This document shows positions 1-7,743 of a stretch of DNA of 37,882 bases, one piece after another. Both the position numbers and the translations under genes were made by a program. Source of the stretch: an uncultured Eubacteriales bacterium. Its GTDB lineage: Bacteria > Bacillota > Clostridia > Oscillospirales > Oscillospiraceae. The stretch covers positions 1 through 37,882 of the forward strand of contig OMVL01000033.1 of the NCBI GenBank assembly GCA_900314485.1, read 5' to 3'. Position 1 is the stretch's first letter. Each line of letters opens with the position of its first letter. A model generated the notes under the pieces. It was not told where the DNA came from, searched no databases, and was given only the letters and a program-made list of their open reading frames with translations.

Positions 1-32
1 TCTCGCCGGGCATCCTTTCCCCATTGTTCCAT
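1..32 (-). CDS. Start of an unidentified gene, truncated by the window edge
   Basis: On the minus strand an ATG at 32-30 is preceded by an AGGGGG ribosome binding site seven bases upstream and by a TATAAT -10 box at 58-53. The ten visible codons read MEQWGKDARR and then leave the window. The gene lies just downstream of the tRNA operon terminator and so appears to have its own promoter, although no good -35 box is visible. Ten residues are too few to name a family. Confidence 0.4.
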   Translation of the reverse strand, partial: MEQWGKDARR

Positions 33-97
33 GACAACGCCCCCTTTCCCTTATTATACAGGAATCGGGGGCATCTGGGTAGTTTTTTGACAGGCTG

Positions 98-128
98 AAA
101 ATCGCATCCTCTTTCGAGGATGCGATTT
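98..128 (-). terminator. Rho-independent terminator of the tRNA operon
   Basis: An 11-bp stem (ATCGCATCCTC with its complement) with a four-base loop and flanking A/T pairs, ending in a short T run in the minus direction. It lies directly after the tRNA-Cys gene. Confidence 0.8.
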
Positions 129-137
129 CATATTGAG

Positions 138-209
138 AGGCAACACCCGGATTCGAACCGGGGAATCAGGGTTTTGCAGACCCACGCCTTACCACTTGGC
201 TATGTTGCC
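138..209 (-). tRNA. tRNA-Cys (anticodon GCA)
   Basis: The reverse complement folds as a cloverleaf with acceptor GGCAACA/TGTTGCC, a GGTTCGAATCC T-arm and anticodon GCA. The discriminator is U73, the known identity base for cysteinyl-tRNA synthetase. The CCA end is not encoded. It is the last gene of the five-tRNA operon. Confidence 0.95.
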
Positions 210-249
210 ATATGTGAAAACAGGAGCAAGCTGCTCCTGTTTTCTCTTT

Positions 250-325
250 TGGAGCGGAAGACGAGGCTCGAACTCGCTACCTCCACCTTGGCAAGGTGGC
301 GCTCTACCAGATGAGCTACTCCCGC
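250..325 (-). tRNA. tRNA-Gly (anticodon GCC)
   Basis: Cloverleaf with acceptor GCGGGAG/CTTCCGC, a GTTCGAG T-loop and anticodon GCC in a CTTGCCAAG loop. The 3' CCA is encoded (TGG at 250-252 on the plus strand). Fourth gene of the tRNA operon. Confidence 0.95.
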
Positions 326-348
326 AGGTGCTTCACAGATGTGAAGCA

Positions 349-424
349 TGGTGCCTCCGATCGGAATCGAACCAATGACACGGGGATTTTCAGTCCCCTG
401 CTCTACCAACTGAGCTACAGAGGC
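349..424 (-). tRNA. tRNA-Phe (anticodon GAA)
   Basis: Acceptor GCCTCTG/CGGAGGC with A73, anticodon GAA in the loop CTGAAAATC, and an encoded CCA (349-351). Third gene of the operon; only five bases separate it from tRNA-Asp. Confidence 0.95.
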
Positions 425-429
425 ATAAG

Positions 430-503
430 CGACCCGGAACAGGCTCGAACTGTCGACCTCCAGCGTGACAGGCTGGCGTTCTAACCAACTGAACTACCGG
501 GCC
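430..503 (-). tRNA. tRNA-Asp (anticodon GTC)
   Basis: Acceptor GGCCCGG/CCGGGTC with discriminator G73, as expected for tRNA-Asp, and anticodon GTC in CTGTCACG. CCA is not encoded. Second gene of the operon. Confidence 0.95.
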
Positions 504-531
504 AAAATGGCCACGTCTTTCAGACAGTGAA

Positions 532-605
532 TGGGAACAACAGGACTCGAACCTGTGACCCCCTGCTTGTAAGGCAGGTGCTCTAACCAGCTGAGCTATG
601 CTCCC
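532..605 (-). tRNA. tRNA-Val (anticodon TAC)
   Basis: Acceptor GGGAGCA/TGTTCCC with A73, anticodon TAC in CTTACAAG, and a GGTTCGAGTCC T-arm. CCA is not encoded. It is the promoter-proximal gene of the operon. Confidence 0.95.
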
Positions 606-640
606 GTTCCCGTTGTGCCCTTTCATCGGACGCACGTATT

Positions 641-669
641 ATTATACTCATCGTCCGCCCCATTGTCAA
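641..669 (-). promoter_or_regulatory. Consensus promoter of the tRNA operon
   Basis: In the minus direction TTGACA (669-664), a 17-base spacer and TATAAT (646-641) match the sigma-A consensus exactly, about 35 bases upstream of the mature tRNA-Val 5' end. It starts only about 20 bases after the hslO stop codon. Confidence 0.9.
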
Positions 670-687
670 CTGTTTTTTTCGGATTTT

Positions 688-1593
688 TCAGTTTTTCTTT
701 TTCATTGTCATTTTCTTCTTTTCCGCCAGAATGGACCGGAGTTCTCCCTCGGAAAAGTGATATTTCTTCCCACAGAACTGACACTTCAGCTCTATGCCGC
801 AGGGATCCTGGGAAAGCTCTGCCAGGTCCTCCTCCCCCAGGCTGAGGAGCGCTCTGCCGTACCGCTCCCGGGAGCAGGTGCAGCGGTATTCCACCGGGGA
901 CTCATCCAGAAACTCCACCTCAAACTCGGACAAAATGGCCTTCACCATCTCTTCCGGGCTCATACCCTCCTGCAAGTGAGGCGTCACGCTGCCAAACGCC
1001 TGCACGCCCCGCTCCACCTTGTCAATGTCGCTGTCCATGGCGCCGGGCAGGAGCTGGATCAGGTAGCCCCCGGCGGCGGAGACAGACTGGTCCCGCTCAA
1101 CCAAAACGCCCAGGGCGCAGGCAGTGGGGAACTGCTCGCTGACGGCAAAATAGGAGGTGACATCCTCAGCAATCTCGCCGCTGACCAGAGGAACAGAGCC
1201 GACGTAAGGCTCCTTCATGCCCAAATCTTTAATGACGGTCAGCGTACCGTCTGTGCCTACGGCGCTGCCTACGTCCAGCTTACCGGGGTATTTCTCCATC
1301 AGGGGGACGTGAGGCTCGTCCACATAGCCCCGAACGTTGCCGGAGGAGTCGGACACGCAGGTGATGGCCCCCAGCGGGCCGCCGCCCTTGAATTGGAGGC
1401 TGACCGTGTCCTTTTCCCCCTTGAGCTGGTTTCCCATGAGGGAAGCCGCCATCAGCGCCCGGCCCAGCGCCGCCGTAGCGACGGGGAGCGTGGTGTGCAT
1501 TTGACGCGCGGTCTCTACCATGTTCTTTGCAGTGATGGCGGCAGCCATGACTGCGCCGTCGGTGGTAATGGCTCGAATGATTTTATCTGACAT
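688..1593 (-). CDS. hslO: Hsp33 redox-regulated chaperone
   Basis: Encodes a 301-residue cytoplasmic holdase of the Hsp33 family, which is activated when oxidation releases zinc from its C-terminal cysteine cluster. The four zinc ligands are visible as C238-x-C240 and C271-x-x-C274, in the expected CXC...CXXC pattern. The N-terminal domain (from about MSDKIIRAIT) and the overall length fit the family, and the protein ends in a short lysine-rich tail. It is the last gene of a minus-strand unit with yerC and a methyltransferase, 17 bases downstream of the latter. No clear terminator follows; the tRNA promoter begins immediately downstream, so read-through into the tRNA genes is possible. Confidence 0.95.
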   Translation of the reverse strand: MSDKIIRAITTDGAVMAAAITAKNMVETARQMHTTLPVATAALGRALMAASLMGNQLKGEKDTVSLQFKGGGPLGAITCVSDSSGNVRGYVDEPHVPLMEKYPGKLDVGSAVGTDGTLTVIKDLGMKEPYVGSVPLVSGEIAEDVTSYFAVSEQFPTACALGVLVERDQSVSAAGGYLIQLLPGAMDSDIDKVERGVQAFGSVTPHLQEGMSPEEMVKAILSEFEVEFLDESPVEYRCTCSRERYGRALLSLGEEDLAELSQDPCGIELKCQFCGKKYHFSEGELRSILAEKKKMTMKKKN

Positions 1594-1610
1594 CGTTGTA
1601 ATACTCCAAA

Positions 1611-2360
1611 TTATGATTTGCGGCAGGCAAAATAAACTCGCTCGTCTCGTTCATCCGGCCGCTTTTTTCTGTCCGCGCCGTAGACTTCGATCTCTCCAAA
1701 GCCCTGCCCGGTCAGCACTTCCCGCAGGAAGTCTAAGTCCCAGCCCCGCTCCCGGTGTTCCTCCTGACTGCGCAGCCAACGGCGGTCGGCGTCCTGTTCG
1801 AAAAGGTCCAGGCCGTAGGTAATGACCCGTGTCCGCTTGTCGTAGTTTGCCCGCCAGAGACACAGGGTATCCTCGTCCTCGTCCACAAAGACCTGTCCGT
1901 CCCGCCGGGCAAACTCCCAAGCCGGGATGACATCAAACAAAAACAGTCCCCTAGGGCGGAGATATTGGGAAATACCGGCAACCGTCCGTCTCAGCGCCCG
2001 CTGATCCGTCAGGTAGTTCAGGCTGTCCAGTGAGCAGACCACAGCATCCACCTGACCGTACAGGGCAAGCCGATCCATAGACTGACAGAGGAGCAGGGGT
2101 CTCTGCTCCTCCTCCAATTCCAATGCCTTGTCCATGGCCTGAGCCAGCATATCCGGGGATGCGTCTACGCCGATGAGGTCATAGCCCTCTTTTGCCAGAA
2201 GACAGGTCAGCGTTCCTGTGCCGCAGGCCAGATCCAGCACCGTCTCCACCGGCTCCTTCTCTTTTCGGAGCCACCTGAGATACCAGCGGAGCCAGAGCGT
2301 ATAGTCCACATCGGCAGTCAGCCCGTCATAGCTCCCCGCCAGACCGGTATAGGCGTTCAC
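1611..2360 (-). CDS. SAM-dependent class I methyltransferase
   Basis: A 249-residue soluble methyltransferase. Motif I is seen as LDLACGTGT (residues 42-50), followed by the acidic end of strand beta-2 (LIGVDAS), the usual S-adenosylmethionine site. The N-terminal YTGLAGSYDGL segment is common in small clostridial methyltransferases of the Methyltransf_25/YqeM-like group. The substrate cannot be told from sequence. The start overlaps the yerC stop by four bases (ATGA), so the two are translationally coupled, and hslO follows 17 bases later. Family assignment is firm; specificity is unknown. Confidence 0.85.
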   Translation of the reverse strand: MNAYTGLAGSYDGLTADVDYTLWLRWYLRWLRKEKEPVETVLDLACGTGTLTCLLAKEGYDLIGVDASPDMLAQAMDKALELEEEQRPLLLCQSMDRLALYGQVDAVVCSLDSLNYLTDQRALRRTVAGISQYLRPRGLFLFDVIPAWEFARRDGQVFVDEDEDTLCLWRANYDKRTRVITYGLDLFEQDADRRWLRSQEEHRERGWDLDFLREVLTGQGFGEIEVYGADRKKRPDERDERVYFACRKS

Positions 2361-2656
2361 GCCTGCTCCTCGGCCTTTTGACGGGCAAAAATGTCCTTAT
2401 AGCCGCCCACGCCGTAGTTCAGGGAGCGGTTTACTCTGCTGATGGTGGCGCTGGAGGCTCCGGTCTTGTCCAGAATGTCGTTGTAGATCATGCCCTTTTC
2501 CAGCAGGACGGCCACGTCATAGCGCTGCTCCATGGCCCGAAGCTCGGACACGGTGCAGAGGTCCTGAAAAAACCGATAGCACTCGTCCAAATCTTTCAGC
2601 TGCAAAATGGTCTCGTAGAGAGCCATGCTGGGCTGCTTGCCCATTACCTTCGACAT
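2357..2656 (-). CDS. YerC/YecD family TrpR-like regulator
   Basis: A 99-residue DNA-binding protein of the YerC/YecD group, related to the Trp repressor. A helix-turn-helix is visible in the segment DILDKTGASSATISRVNRSL, and the N-terminal half (LYETILQLKDLDECYRFFQD) is typical of the family. Members are widespread in Firmicutes, but the ligand and targets are mostly undefined. An AGGAGG site lies a few bases before the ATG. It heads the yerC-methyltransferase-hslO unit and may regulate it, which is an inference from position only. Confidence 0.9.
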   Translation of the reverse strand: MSKVMGKQPSMALYETILQLKDLDECYRFFQDLCTVSELRAMEQRYDVAVLLEKGMIYNDILDKTGASSATISRVNRSLNYGVGGYKDIFARQKAEEQA

Positions 2657-2711
2657 ATTCTGTTTCCTCCTGTGGTCCGTCTTTGCGGCAAACGCCGTCT
2701 CTAACTTCTGT

Positions 2712-2740
2712 ATTTTACCATTTTAGCGCACGAAAGTAAA
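2712..2740 (-). promoter_or_regulatory. Promoter of the yerC-hslO unit
   Basis: In the minus direction TTTACT (2740-2735), a 17-base spacer and TAAAAT (2717-2712), about 55 bases upstream of the yerC ATG. Confidence 0.65.
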
Positions 2741-2747
2741 CACCCTT

Positions 2748-2776
2748 TTCACCAAAAATCTGTCCTCTCATAGACT
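2748..2776 (+). promoter_or_regulatory. Possible promoter for the gene at 2805
   Basis: TTCACC, 17 bases, TAGACT, ending about 29 bases before the ATG. The match to consensus is moderate. It would be divergent from the yerC promoter, with only seven bases between the two -35 boxes. Confidence 0.35.
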
Positions 2777-2804
2777 GGTACAGTTGAAACGGGAGGCATT
2801 GCAC

Positions 2805-3308
2805 ATGGACGCAACTTTCATCACCCCCCAGGAGTGGGAGCATGATTACCTCTGGGAGGAACAGCCTGTCCTCACCTGCCGCTGCTCCCTGCCCCAGTTT
2901 CCCGGAAAGAGCCGGGCGGAGCGCAGAATGGAGCGGCACTGGCGGCATGTGGAGCAGGTGCTCCGCCGGTGGCTGGAGACTTACCACGCCCGCTGCTGTG
3001 TGCTGGCGGAGGAGGCGCTGGAGGCATCAAAGCCACTTCCCTCTTATTCCGTCTCGGTCAGCTATGAGGTAATCTTTCAGGACGACCGGCATTTATCCCT
3101 TCTCTGGCGGGTAGAGACGAAGGGAATGCGCACCCAAAAGGCAGAGCTATGGGACCTCCGGACGGGAACGCCCCTGAACTGCCGCAGACTGCTTCCCCGG
3201 AAGGCCAAAAAGAAGCTGCGCGGGAGATCCTGTCTGCTGACAGAGGCAGGCATTGTGGCCCTGGACGGGAGCGGAAGCGAGCTGATCTGGGAAAAGGCGG
3301 TGCCATAA
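2805..3308 (+). CDS. Hypothetical protein, possibly DUF3298/RsiV-like
   Basis: A 167-residue protein without signal peptide or membrane segment. The ATG at 2805 is chosen because GGGAGG lies eight bases upstream; an in-frame TTG at 2784 has no such site. The N-terminal half is rich in Arg, Trp and Glu. The centre (SVSVSYEVIFQDDRHLSLLW) resembles the beta-strand core of DUF3298/DUF4163 domains found in PdaC and RsiV, but the typical GGAH motif of that domain is absent. I do not recognise a function. It lies just upstream of purA on the same strand, but purA has its own promoter. Confidence 0.65.
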   Translation: MDATFITPQEWEHDYLWEEQPVLTCRCSLPQFPGKSRAERRMERHWRHVEQVLRRWLETYHARCCVLAEEALEASKPLPSYSVSVSYEVIFQDDRHLSLLWRVETKGMRTQKAELWDLRTGTPLNCRRLLPRKAKKKLRGRSCLLTEAGIVALDGSGSELIWEKAVP

Positions 3309-3341
3309 GATGGGAGCCGAACGTATTTTATGAAGTTTTCC

Positions 3342-3370
3342 TTGAATTGGAACAGGCTATCGTCTATAAT
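3342..3370 (+). promoter_or_regulatory. purA promoter
   Basis: TTGAAT (3342-3347), a 17-base spacer and TATAAT (3365-3370), about 53 bases upstream of the purA ATG. No purine riboswitch-like fold is evident in the short leader. Confidence 0.8.
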
Positions 3371-3423
3371 AAATTCTGTACGGGTCTTCCATCTACTTTT
3401 TCCGTACAGAGGAGCAATACATT

Positions 3424-4716
3424 ATGGTAAAAGCAATCGTAGGCGCAAACTGGGGCGACGAGGGCAAGGGCAAAATCACCGATATGCTGGCGGAGACCTC
3501 CGATGTTGTCATCCGCTTTCAGGGCGGCGCCAATGCCGGTCATACCATCATCAACGACTACGGCAGATTTGCACTGCATATCCTCCCCTCCGGTTCTTTC
3601 TATCCCCATATAACCAATATCATCGGAAACGGCGTGGCGCTGGACATCAAAAAACTGGTCACAGAGCTGAAGAGCATCACCGACCAGGGCGTGCCCGCCC
3701 CCAATCTGATCGTCTCTGAGCGGGCGCAGCTGCTGATGCCCTATCATGTGCTGCAGGACGGCTATGAGGAGGAGCGGCTGGCCGGCCGGGCCTTCGGCTC
3801 TACCAAGTCCGGCATCGCCCCCTTCTATTCCGATAAATACGCCAAGACCGGCATTCAGGTCTGCGACCTCTTTGACGAGGAGCGGCTGCGCCAGCGGCTG
3901 AATGCCGCCGTGGAGCGGAAGAACATCATGTTCCAGTACCTCTATCACAAGCCCCTGCTGGACGCCGAGGCCCTTTTTGACGAGCTGATAGAGTACCGGG
4001 AGCTGATCCGTCCCTATGTGGGGGATGCCGTCACCTTTGTACACCAGGCGCTGAAGGCAGGCAAGACCGTCCTGCTGGAAGGCCAGCTGGGCTCCATGAA
4101 GGACCCGGATCTGGGCATTTTCCCCATGACTACCTCTTCCCACACCTTGGCCGGCTTCGGCACCGTGGGCGCCTGCGTCCCCCCCACCGCCATTGAGGAT
4201 GTCATCACTGTCACCAAGGCCTATTCCTCCTGCGTTGGCTCCAAGACCGAGCCTTTTGTCTCCGAGCTGCTGGGCGAGGAGGGCGACGAACTCCGCCGCC
4301 GGGGCGGCGACAAGGGCGAGTTTGGCGCCACCACCGGCCGTCCACGCAGGGTAGGCTGGTTTGACGCTGTGGCCACCAAGTACGGCTGCATGGTCCAGGG
4401 TGCGACTCAGGTGGCCCTGACCTGTCTGGATGTACTGGGCTATCTGGACGAGATCAAAGTGGTCACCGGCTATGAGATCGACGGTGAAATCACAACTACC
4501 TTCCCCACTCCTTCCCGTTTGGAGCGGGCCAAGCCCGTCTTTACCACCCTAAAGGGCTGGAAGAGCGACATCCGCGGCATCACCGACTATGACGTCCTGC
4601 CGGAGAATGCCAAGGCCTATGTGGACTTCCTGGAGCAGCAGATCGAGGCACCCATCACCATCGTCTCCACCGGTCCCAAGCGCCATGAGACGACCTACCG
4701 GATTTCTAAGCTGTAA
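3424..4716 (+). CDS. purA: Adenylosuccinate synthetase
   Basis: Makes adenylosuccinate from IMP, aspartate and GTP, the first committed step from IMP to AMP. The 430-residue length is normal. The P-loop-like GDEGKGK motif sits at residues 11-17 with catalytic D12, and the second catalytic residue is H40 in GGANAGH. The later GAQ-type loop appears as LLEGQLGS, and the C-terminal base-recognition region (VSTGPKRHET) is intact. GAGGAG lies nine bases before the ATG. It is probably monocistronic: its own promoter precedes it and a strong terminator follows. Confidence 0.97.
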   Translation: MVKAIVGANWGDEGKGKITDMLAETSDVVIRFQGGANAGHTIINDYGRFALHILPSGSFYPHITNIIGNGVALDIKKLVTELKSITDQGVPAPNLIVSERAQLLMPYHVLQDGYEEERLAGRAFGSTKSGIAPFYSDKYAKTGIQVCDLFDEERLRQRLNAAVERKNIMFQYLYHKPLLDAEALFDELIEYRELIRPYVGDAVTFVHQALKAGKTVLLEGQLGSMKDPDLGIFPMTTSSHTLAGFGTVGACVPPTAIEDVITVTKAYSSCVGSKTEPFVSELLGEEGDELRRRGGDKGEFGATTGRPRRVGWFDAVATKYGCMVQGATQVALTCLDVLGYLDEIKVVTGYEIDGEITTTFPTPSRLERAKPVFTTLKGWKSDIRGITDYDVLPENAKAYVDFLEQQIEAPITIVSTGPKRHETTYRISKL

Positions 4717-4731
4717 CTCATTACAACAGCA

Positions 4732-4770
4732 AAAATCGGAGCGGCTGCGGCATGCAGCTGCTCCGATTTT
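4732..4770 (+). terminator. purA terminator, possibly bidirectional
   Basis: A 17-bp stem including AAAATCGGAGC/GCTCCGATTTT with a five-base loop and an adjoining T-rich tail. The A run at its 5' side means it could also stop minus-strand transcripts leaving the ATP-grasp gene. Confidence 0.85.
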
Positions 4771-4860
4771 CTTATATATTCTCAGCCGGCAGTGCAAAAT
4801 GACCGCCCTCAAAGACAATGTCCTGTCCGTTTCGATCTGCAAAAAATTACCCGATTCCGC

Positions 4861-6054
4861 TCATTTGCACTGCAGCACATCCCGATAGAACTGATCCAGT
4901 GCCTCCTGGGTAGGCAGGTTTGCCACATACATCTGGTTACCCATAGCGCCGGCCAGCACGTCGGGGATGCGGCCCACCATCTTCATCTGGGGGCCGTACA
5001 GACGCATAATATCCTCGTGGCTGTAGACGAAGTTCTTGCCGTCCCTCCGTCCCGCATAGGCGCAGAAATTGTGCTCGCCCTCCGGCACAGTGCTCTTGTC
5101 AAAGGCGATCATGTCCGCCCAGATCTTATACACGTCGGTACTGTGGGCGAAGTCCATCATATCCGGTGAGAAGCCGCCGCTGGGGCGCATATTCACCTCC
5201 AGGGCCACCACGTCCCCCTTTTTGCCGAGACTTGGCTGGTCCTCCGTCAGGCGGAAGAACTCAAAGTGGATGAAGCGGCTCTTGACGCCAAAACTCTTGA
5301 CGGTGGCCCGGCCGGCGGCACGGACATCGTCGGGCAGCTCCTTGCGGATATAGTAGAGAGAGTTGCCGTTTTCATTCACAATGTCCATAATGGACACGGG
5401 AGATACATTGCCGGTCTCAAAGAGAGGCTCGCCCTGAGCGTTGATAATGGCGTCGTAAGAGTTGACCTCGGCGTGGACAAACTCCTCCATAATATAGGAG
5501 ACGCCGGGCACCTTGGCTTGGAAGAAGTGCTCCAGTTCGGCATCATTCGACAGCTTATAGGTGTCATTTGCCCCCACGCCGTTGTCCGGTTTGGCGACCA
5601 CCGGATAGCCCACCTCGTGGATGAATTTTTTGCAGCCCTCCACCGTGTCCACGATGTGATAACGGGCCACAGGGATGCCCGCCTTTCGGTAAAACTCCTT
5701 CATCTTGCTTTTATACTTGATGCGGGGCATATCCTCCACCTGAAAGCCGCTGGTGATGTGGAAGGCAGTGCGGAGCATGGCGTCCCGCTCCAGCCAGTAT
5801 TCGTTGTTGGACTCCAGCCAATCAATGGGGCCGTGCTTGAAAATCAGAAACGCCACTGCCCGATAGACCTCGTCATAGTTCTCCAGATTGCTGACCTTGT
5901 AATATTCGTTCAGGCTGGCCTTCAATTCTGGCGCCAGCTGGTCATAGGGCTGGTCTCCGATCCCCAGGACATTAAGACCGTTTTTCTTCAATTCCCGGCA
6001 AAACAGCCAGTAGTTGGTGGGAAAATTGGGAGAGATAAAAATAAAGTTCTTCAT
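4861..6054 (-). CDS. ATP-grasp carboxylate-amine/thiol ligase family protein
   Basis: A 397-residue soluble protein with ATP-grasp architecture. An N-terminal Rossmann-like pre-ATP-grasp region (FIFISPNFPTNYW) is followed by the ATP-binding lysine and glycine-rich loop (VVAKPDNGVGAND), the adenine-binding segment (YIMEEFVHAEV), and the Mg-binding strand with Glu and Asn (VALEVNMRPSGG). Enzymes of this fold join a carboxylate to an amine or thiol through an acyl phosphate. The substrates here are unknown; the sequence does not match purK, carB, ddl or biotin carboxylase signatures. It is the third gene of an operon behind two esterases, 30 bases after the second. The context suggests building or tailoring a small molecule or peptide-like product. 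Confidence 0.8.
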   Translation of the reverse strand: MKNFIFISPNFPTNYWLFCRELKKNGLNVLGIGDQPYDQLAPELKASLNEYYKVSNLENYDEVYRAVAFLIFKHGPIDWLESNNEYWLERDAMLRTAFHITSGFQVEDMPRIKYKSKMKEFYRKAGIPVARYHIVDTVEGCKKFIHEVGYPVVAKPDNGVGANDTYKLSNDAELEHFFQAKVPGVSYIMEEFVHAEVNSYDAIINAQGEPLFETGNVSPVSIMDIVNENGNSLYYIRKELPDDVRAAGRATVKSFGVKSRFIHFEFFRLTEDQPSLGKKGDVVALEVNMRPSGGFSPDMMDFAHSTDVYKIWADMIAFDKSTVPEGEHNFCAYAGRRDGKNFVYSHEDIMRLYGPQMKMVGRIPDVLAGAMGNQMYVANLPTQEALDQFYRDVLQCK

Positions 6055-6084
6055 CGTAACGCATCTCGCTTTCCATTTCGTCCG

Positions 6085-6837
6085 TCAGCCCAGCAGATAG
6101 GGCAGGAAATACTCCACCTGCTTGTACCACCAGGACCAGTCGTGGCTGCAGTCGTAGCCCCAATAGTCTACCCAGGTATGAATCCCTTTGTTCATCAGGA
6201 TATGGTGCAGTTCCCGGGTGGAATCCGGCACCTCCCAGTCGCCCAGGCCCACGCAGATGACGGATTTTTTCTGATTAAACTCCCGGATAAAGGGATGATC
6301 TACCGGCAGATTCGCCATATAGTGGACGGGGGAATTCATATAGACCACCTCATCCATATAGCCGTCAAAGCCGTAATCGGCATTGTAGATGCCGCTGAGG
6401 GCCAGCAGCCGGTCAAAAAGATCAGGACGGCGGTAGAACAGGTTGACGGCGTGGGTGGCGCCCAGCGAGCACCCAAACACCATAATACCGGGATAGCCCG
6501 TCCAGTCGTTTCGGTGGTTCACCATATCCCGCATAAAGGGAACAAATTCGTCTGTGATATAATGCATCCACTGCTCATGCCGGCGGGCACGCCAGTAGGG
6601 GTCTCCTCCCTTGTTGGACCAGGTCTCTCCATCCATGGTATCGACGGAAAAGACCATCACCCGACCGGATTCGATCCAGGGCGCCCAGATGTCCGTCATG
6701 CGGACATCCTCAAACTCAAAAAACCGTTTGTCCTGGGTCGGGATGTACAGCACAGGCCGCCCGGCATGGCCGTAGATCTTGCATTCCATATCCCTGTCCA
6801 AAGCGGAGCTATACCATTTAAAATATTGCATCTCCAT
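6085..6837 (-). CDS. Alpha/beta-hydrolase esterase (second in operon)
   Basis: A 250-residue hydrolase of the esterase D/putative esterase type. The nucleophile elbow is GCSLGAT, the likely acid is in GLGDWE, and the likely base is the His of YDCSHDWSWW near the C terminus. No signal peptide is seen, so it is probably cytoplasmic. It is rich in aromatic residues around the active site. It follows the first esterase by 15 bases and precedes the ATP-grasp gene by 30, all on the minus strand. It is related to but clearly different from its neighbour esterase, so this is not a recent tandem copy. The substrate is unknown. Confidence 0.8.
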   Translation of the reverse strand: MEMQYFKWYSSALDRDMECKIYGHAGRPVLYIPTQDKRFFEFEDVRMTDIWAPWIESGRVMVFSVDTMDGETWSNKGGDPYWRARRHEQWMHYITDEFVPFMRDMVNHRNDWTGYPGIMVFGCSLGATHAVNLFYRRPDLFDRLLALSGIYNADYGFDGYMDEVVYMNSPVHYMANLPVDHPFIREFNQKKSVICVGLGDWEVPDSTRELHHILMNKGIHTWVDYWGYDCSHDWSWWYKQVEYFLPYLLG

Positions 6838-6852
6838 GTCAAAGTCCTCCCC

Positions 6853-7617
6853 TCAGGGATCGTAAAACAGCGTGCTCATAAAATAGGGGATCTGCCGCTC
6901 CCAGCTGGCCTCGCAGTGTTCCCCGCCGGGGACGATGCGGCTGGTCAGATATACGCCCTTTTCCATCAGCAGCGCCGCCGTTCTGCCGTAATGCCGGGCC
7001 ATATTTTTGCGGAATTTCATCTCCTTGGAACCGTAGTCCATGTAAATCACCGTATCCCGCCGGATAGATGCCTTGCGGATCATCTCCGCCGTCTGATCCG
7101 GGGCGCACCAGACGGAGGGAGACAGTGCCGCCGCTTTGGAAAACACCTCATTATACTCCAGCGCCGCATACAGGCTCATCAGTCCGCCCATAGAACTGCC
7201 GCCGATAAAGGTGTGCGCACGGTCAGGGAGCGTGGGAAAGCGGCGGTCGATCTCAGGCTTGAAGACATTGACATACCAGTCCATGGTCTCCCCGCCCCGA
7301 CCCTCAATATGGCCCAGTGCGGGATCGTCAAAGGTAAAGGGAGAATACTCCCTGAGACGGCCGCCCTCCGGGCTATGGTTGCACTCCACCGCCGCCACAA
7401 TGAGGTCCGTGTCCGTGTAGTCCAGATAGGCCCCCATGCCCCAGCTCTTGCCGTAGGTGGCGTGGTCGTCGAAAAAGACGTTGTGACCGTCGAACATGTA
7501 CAACACCGGATAGCGCCGGCCGGGGTCCTTTTCGTGAGAATGAGGCACATAGACATAGGCCCGGCGGGGGGTGTCGCCGGTCAGCTCCGGGATGGTCAGG
7601 TTCCATTGATACATCAT
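6853..7617 (-). CDS. Esterase of the Fes/esterase D family (first in operon)
   Basis: A protein of about 254 residues of the PF00756 type. The nucleophile motif is GGSSMGG, a DYGSKE segment holds the probable acid, and the histidine is in GGEHCEASW. Related enzymes include enterochelin esterase, feruloyl esterases and S-formylglutathione hydrolase, so substrate cannot be assigned. I place the start at the ATG pair at 7617/7614. An in-frame TTG at 7689 is rejected because it is itself the promoter -35 box. The only Shine-Dalgarno-like GGAG is about 13 bases upstream, so initiation may be weak. It heads the esterase-esterase-ATP-grasp operon. Confidence 0.8.
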   Translation of the reverse strand: MMYQWNLTIPELTGDTPRRAYVYVPHSHEKDPGRRYPVLYMFDGHNVFFDDHATYGKSWGMGAYLDYTDTDLIVAAVECNHSPEGGRLREYSPFTFDDPALGHIEGRGGETMDWYVNVFKPEIDRRFPTLPDRAHTFIGGSSMGGLMSLYAALEYNEVFSKAAALSPSVWCAPDQTAEMIRKASIRRDTVIYMDYGSKEMKFRKNMARHYGRTAALLMEKGVYLTSRIVPGGEHCEASWERQIPYFMSTLFYDP

Positions 7618-7638
7618 AGTTACATACGATCTCCGCTG

Positions 7639-7656
7639 AATAGTATTGGTACTATT
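7639..7656. promoter_or_regulatory. Perfect palindrome, candidate operator of the esterase/ATP-grasp operon
   Basis: AATAGTA and its exact complement TACTATT are separated by four bases. It lies just after the -10 box and so covers the expected transcription start, a classic repressor position. The half-sites resemble those of FapR boxes (TTAGTACC...TACTAA), but the spacing is one base shorter, so no regulator is assigned. Confidence 0.55.
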
Positions 7657-7660
7657 TTGT

Positions 7661-7689
7661 AGTTTAGCACAGCACTGCACGGATTTCAA
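7661..7689 (-). promoter_or_regulatory. Promoter of the esterase/ATP-grasp operon
   Basis: In the minus direction TTGAAA (7689-7684), a 17-base spacer and TAAACT (7666-7661), followed within five bases by the palindrome. Confidence 0.75.
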
Positions 7690-7743
7690 CGCTTTTTTGT
7701 CTGCACCACCGCCAGCTTTTTATCGTAATTCAATAAATTTTTA

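Noticed and set aside
598..1590. A 330-codon plus-strand frame
   Set aside because: Antisense to hslO, whose zinc-cysteine pattern is diagnostic.
7617..7635. A start-stop (ATG TAA) mini-frame behind GGAG in the first esterase leader
   Set aside because: Could in theory act as a translational brake, but six bases can arise by chance and no conservation can be tested here.
5266..7662. A 798-codon plus-strand open frame
   Set aside because: It lies antisense to the ATP-grasp and both esterase genes, which have clear motifs and ribosome binding sites; its composition is that of a GC-rich shadow frame.
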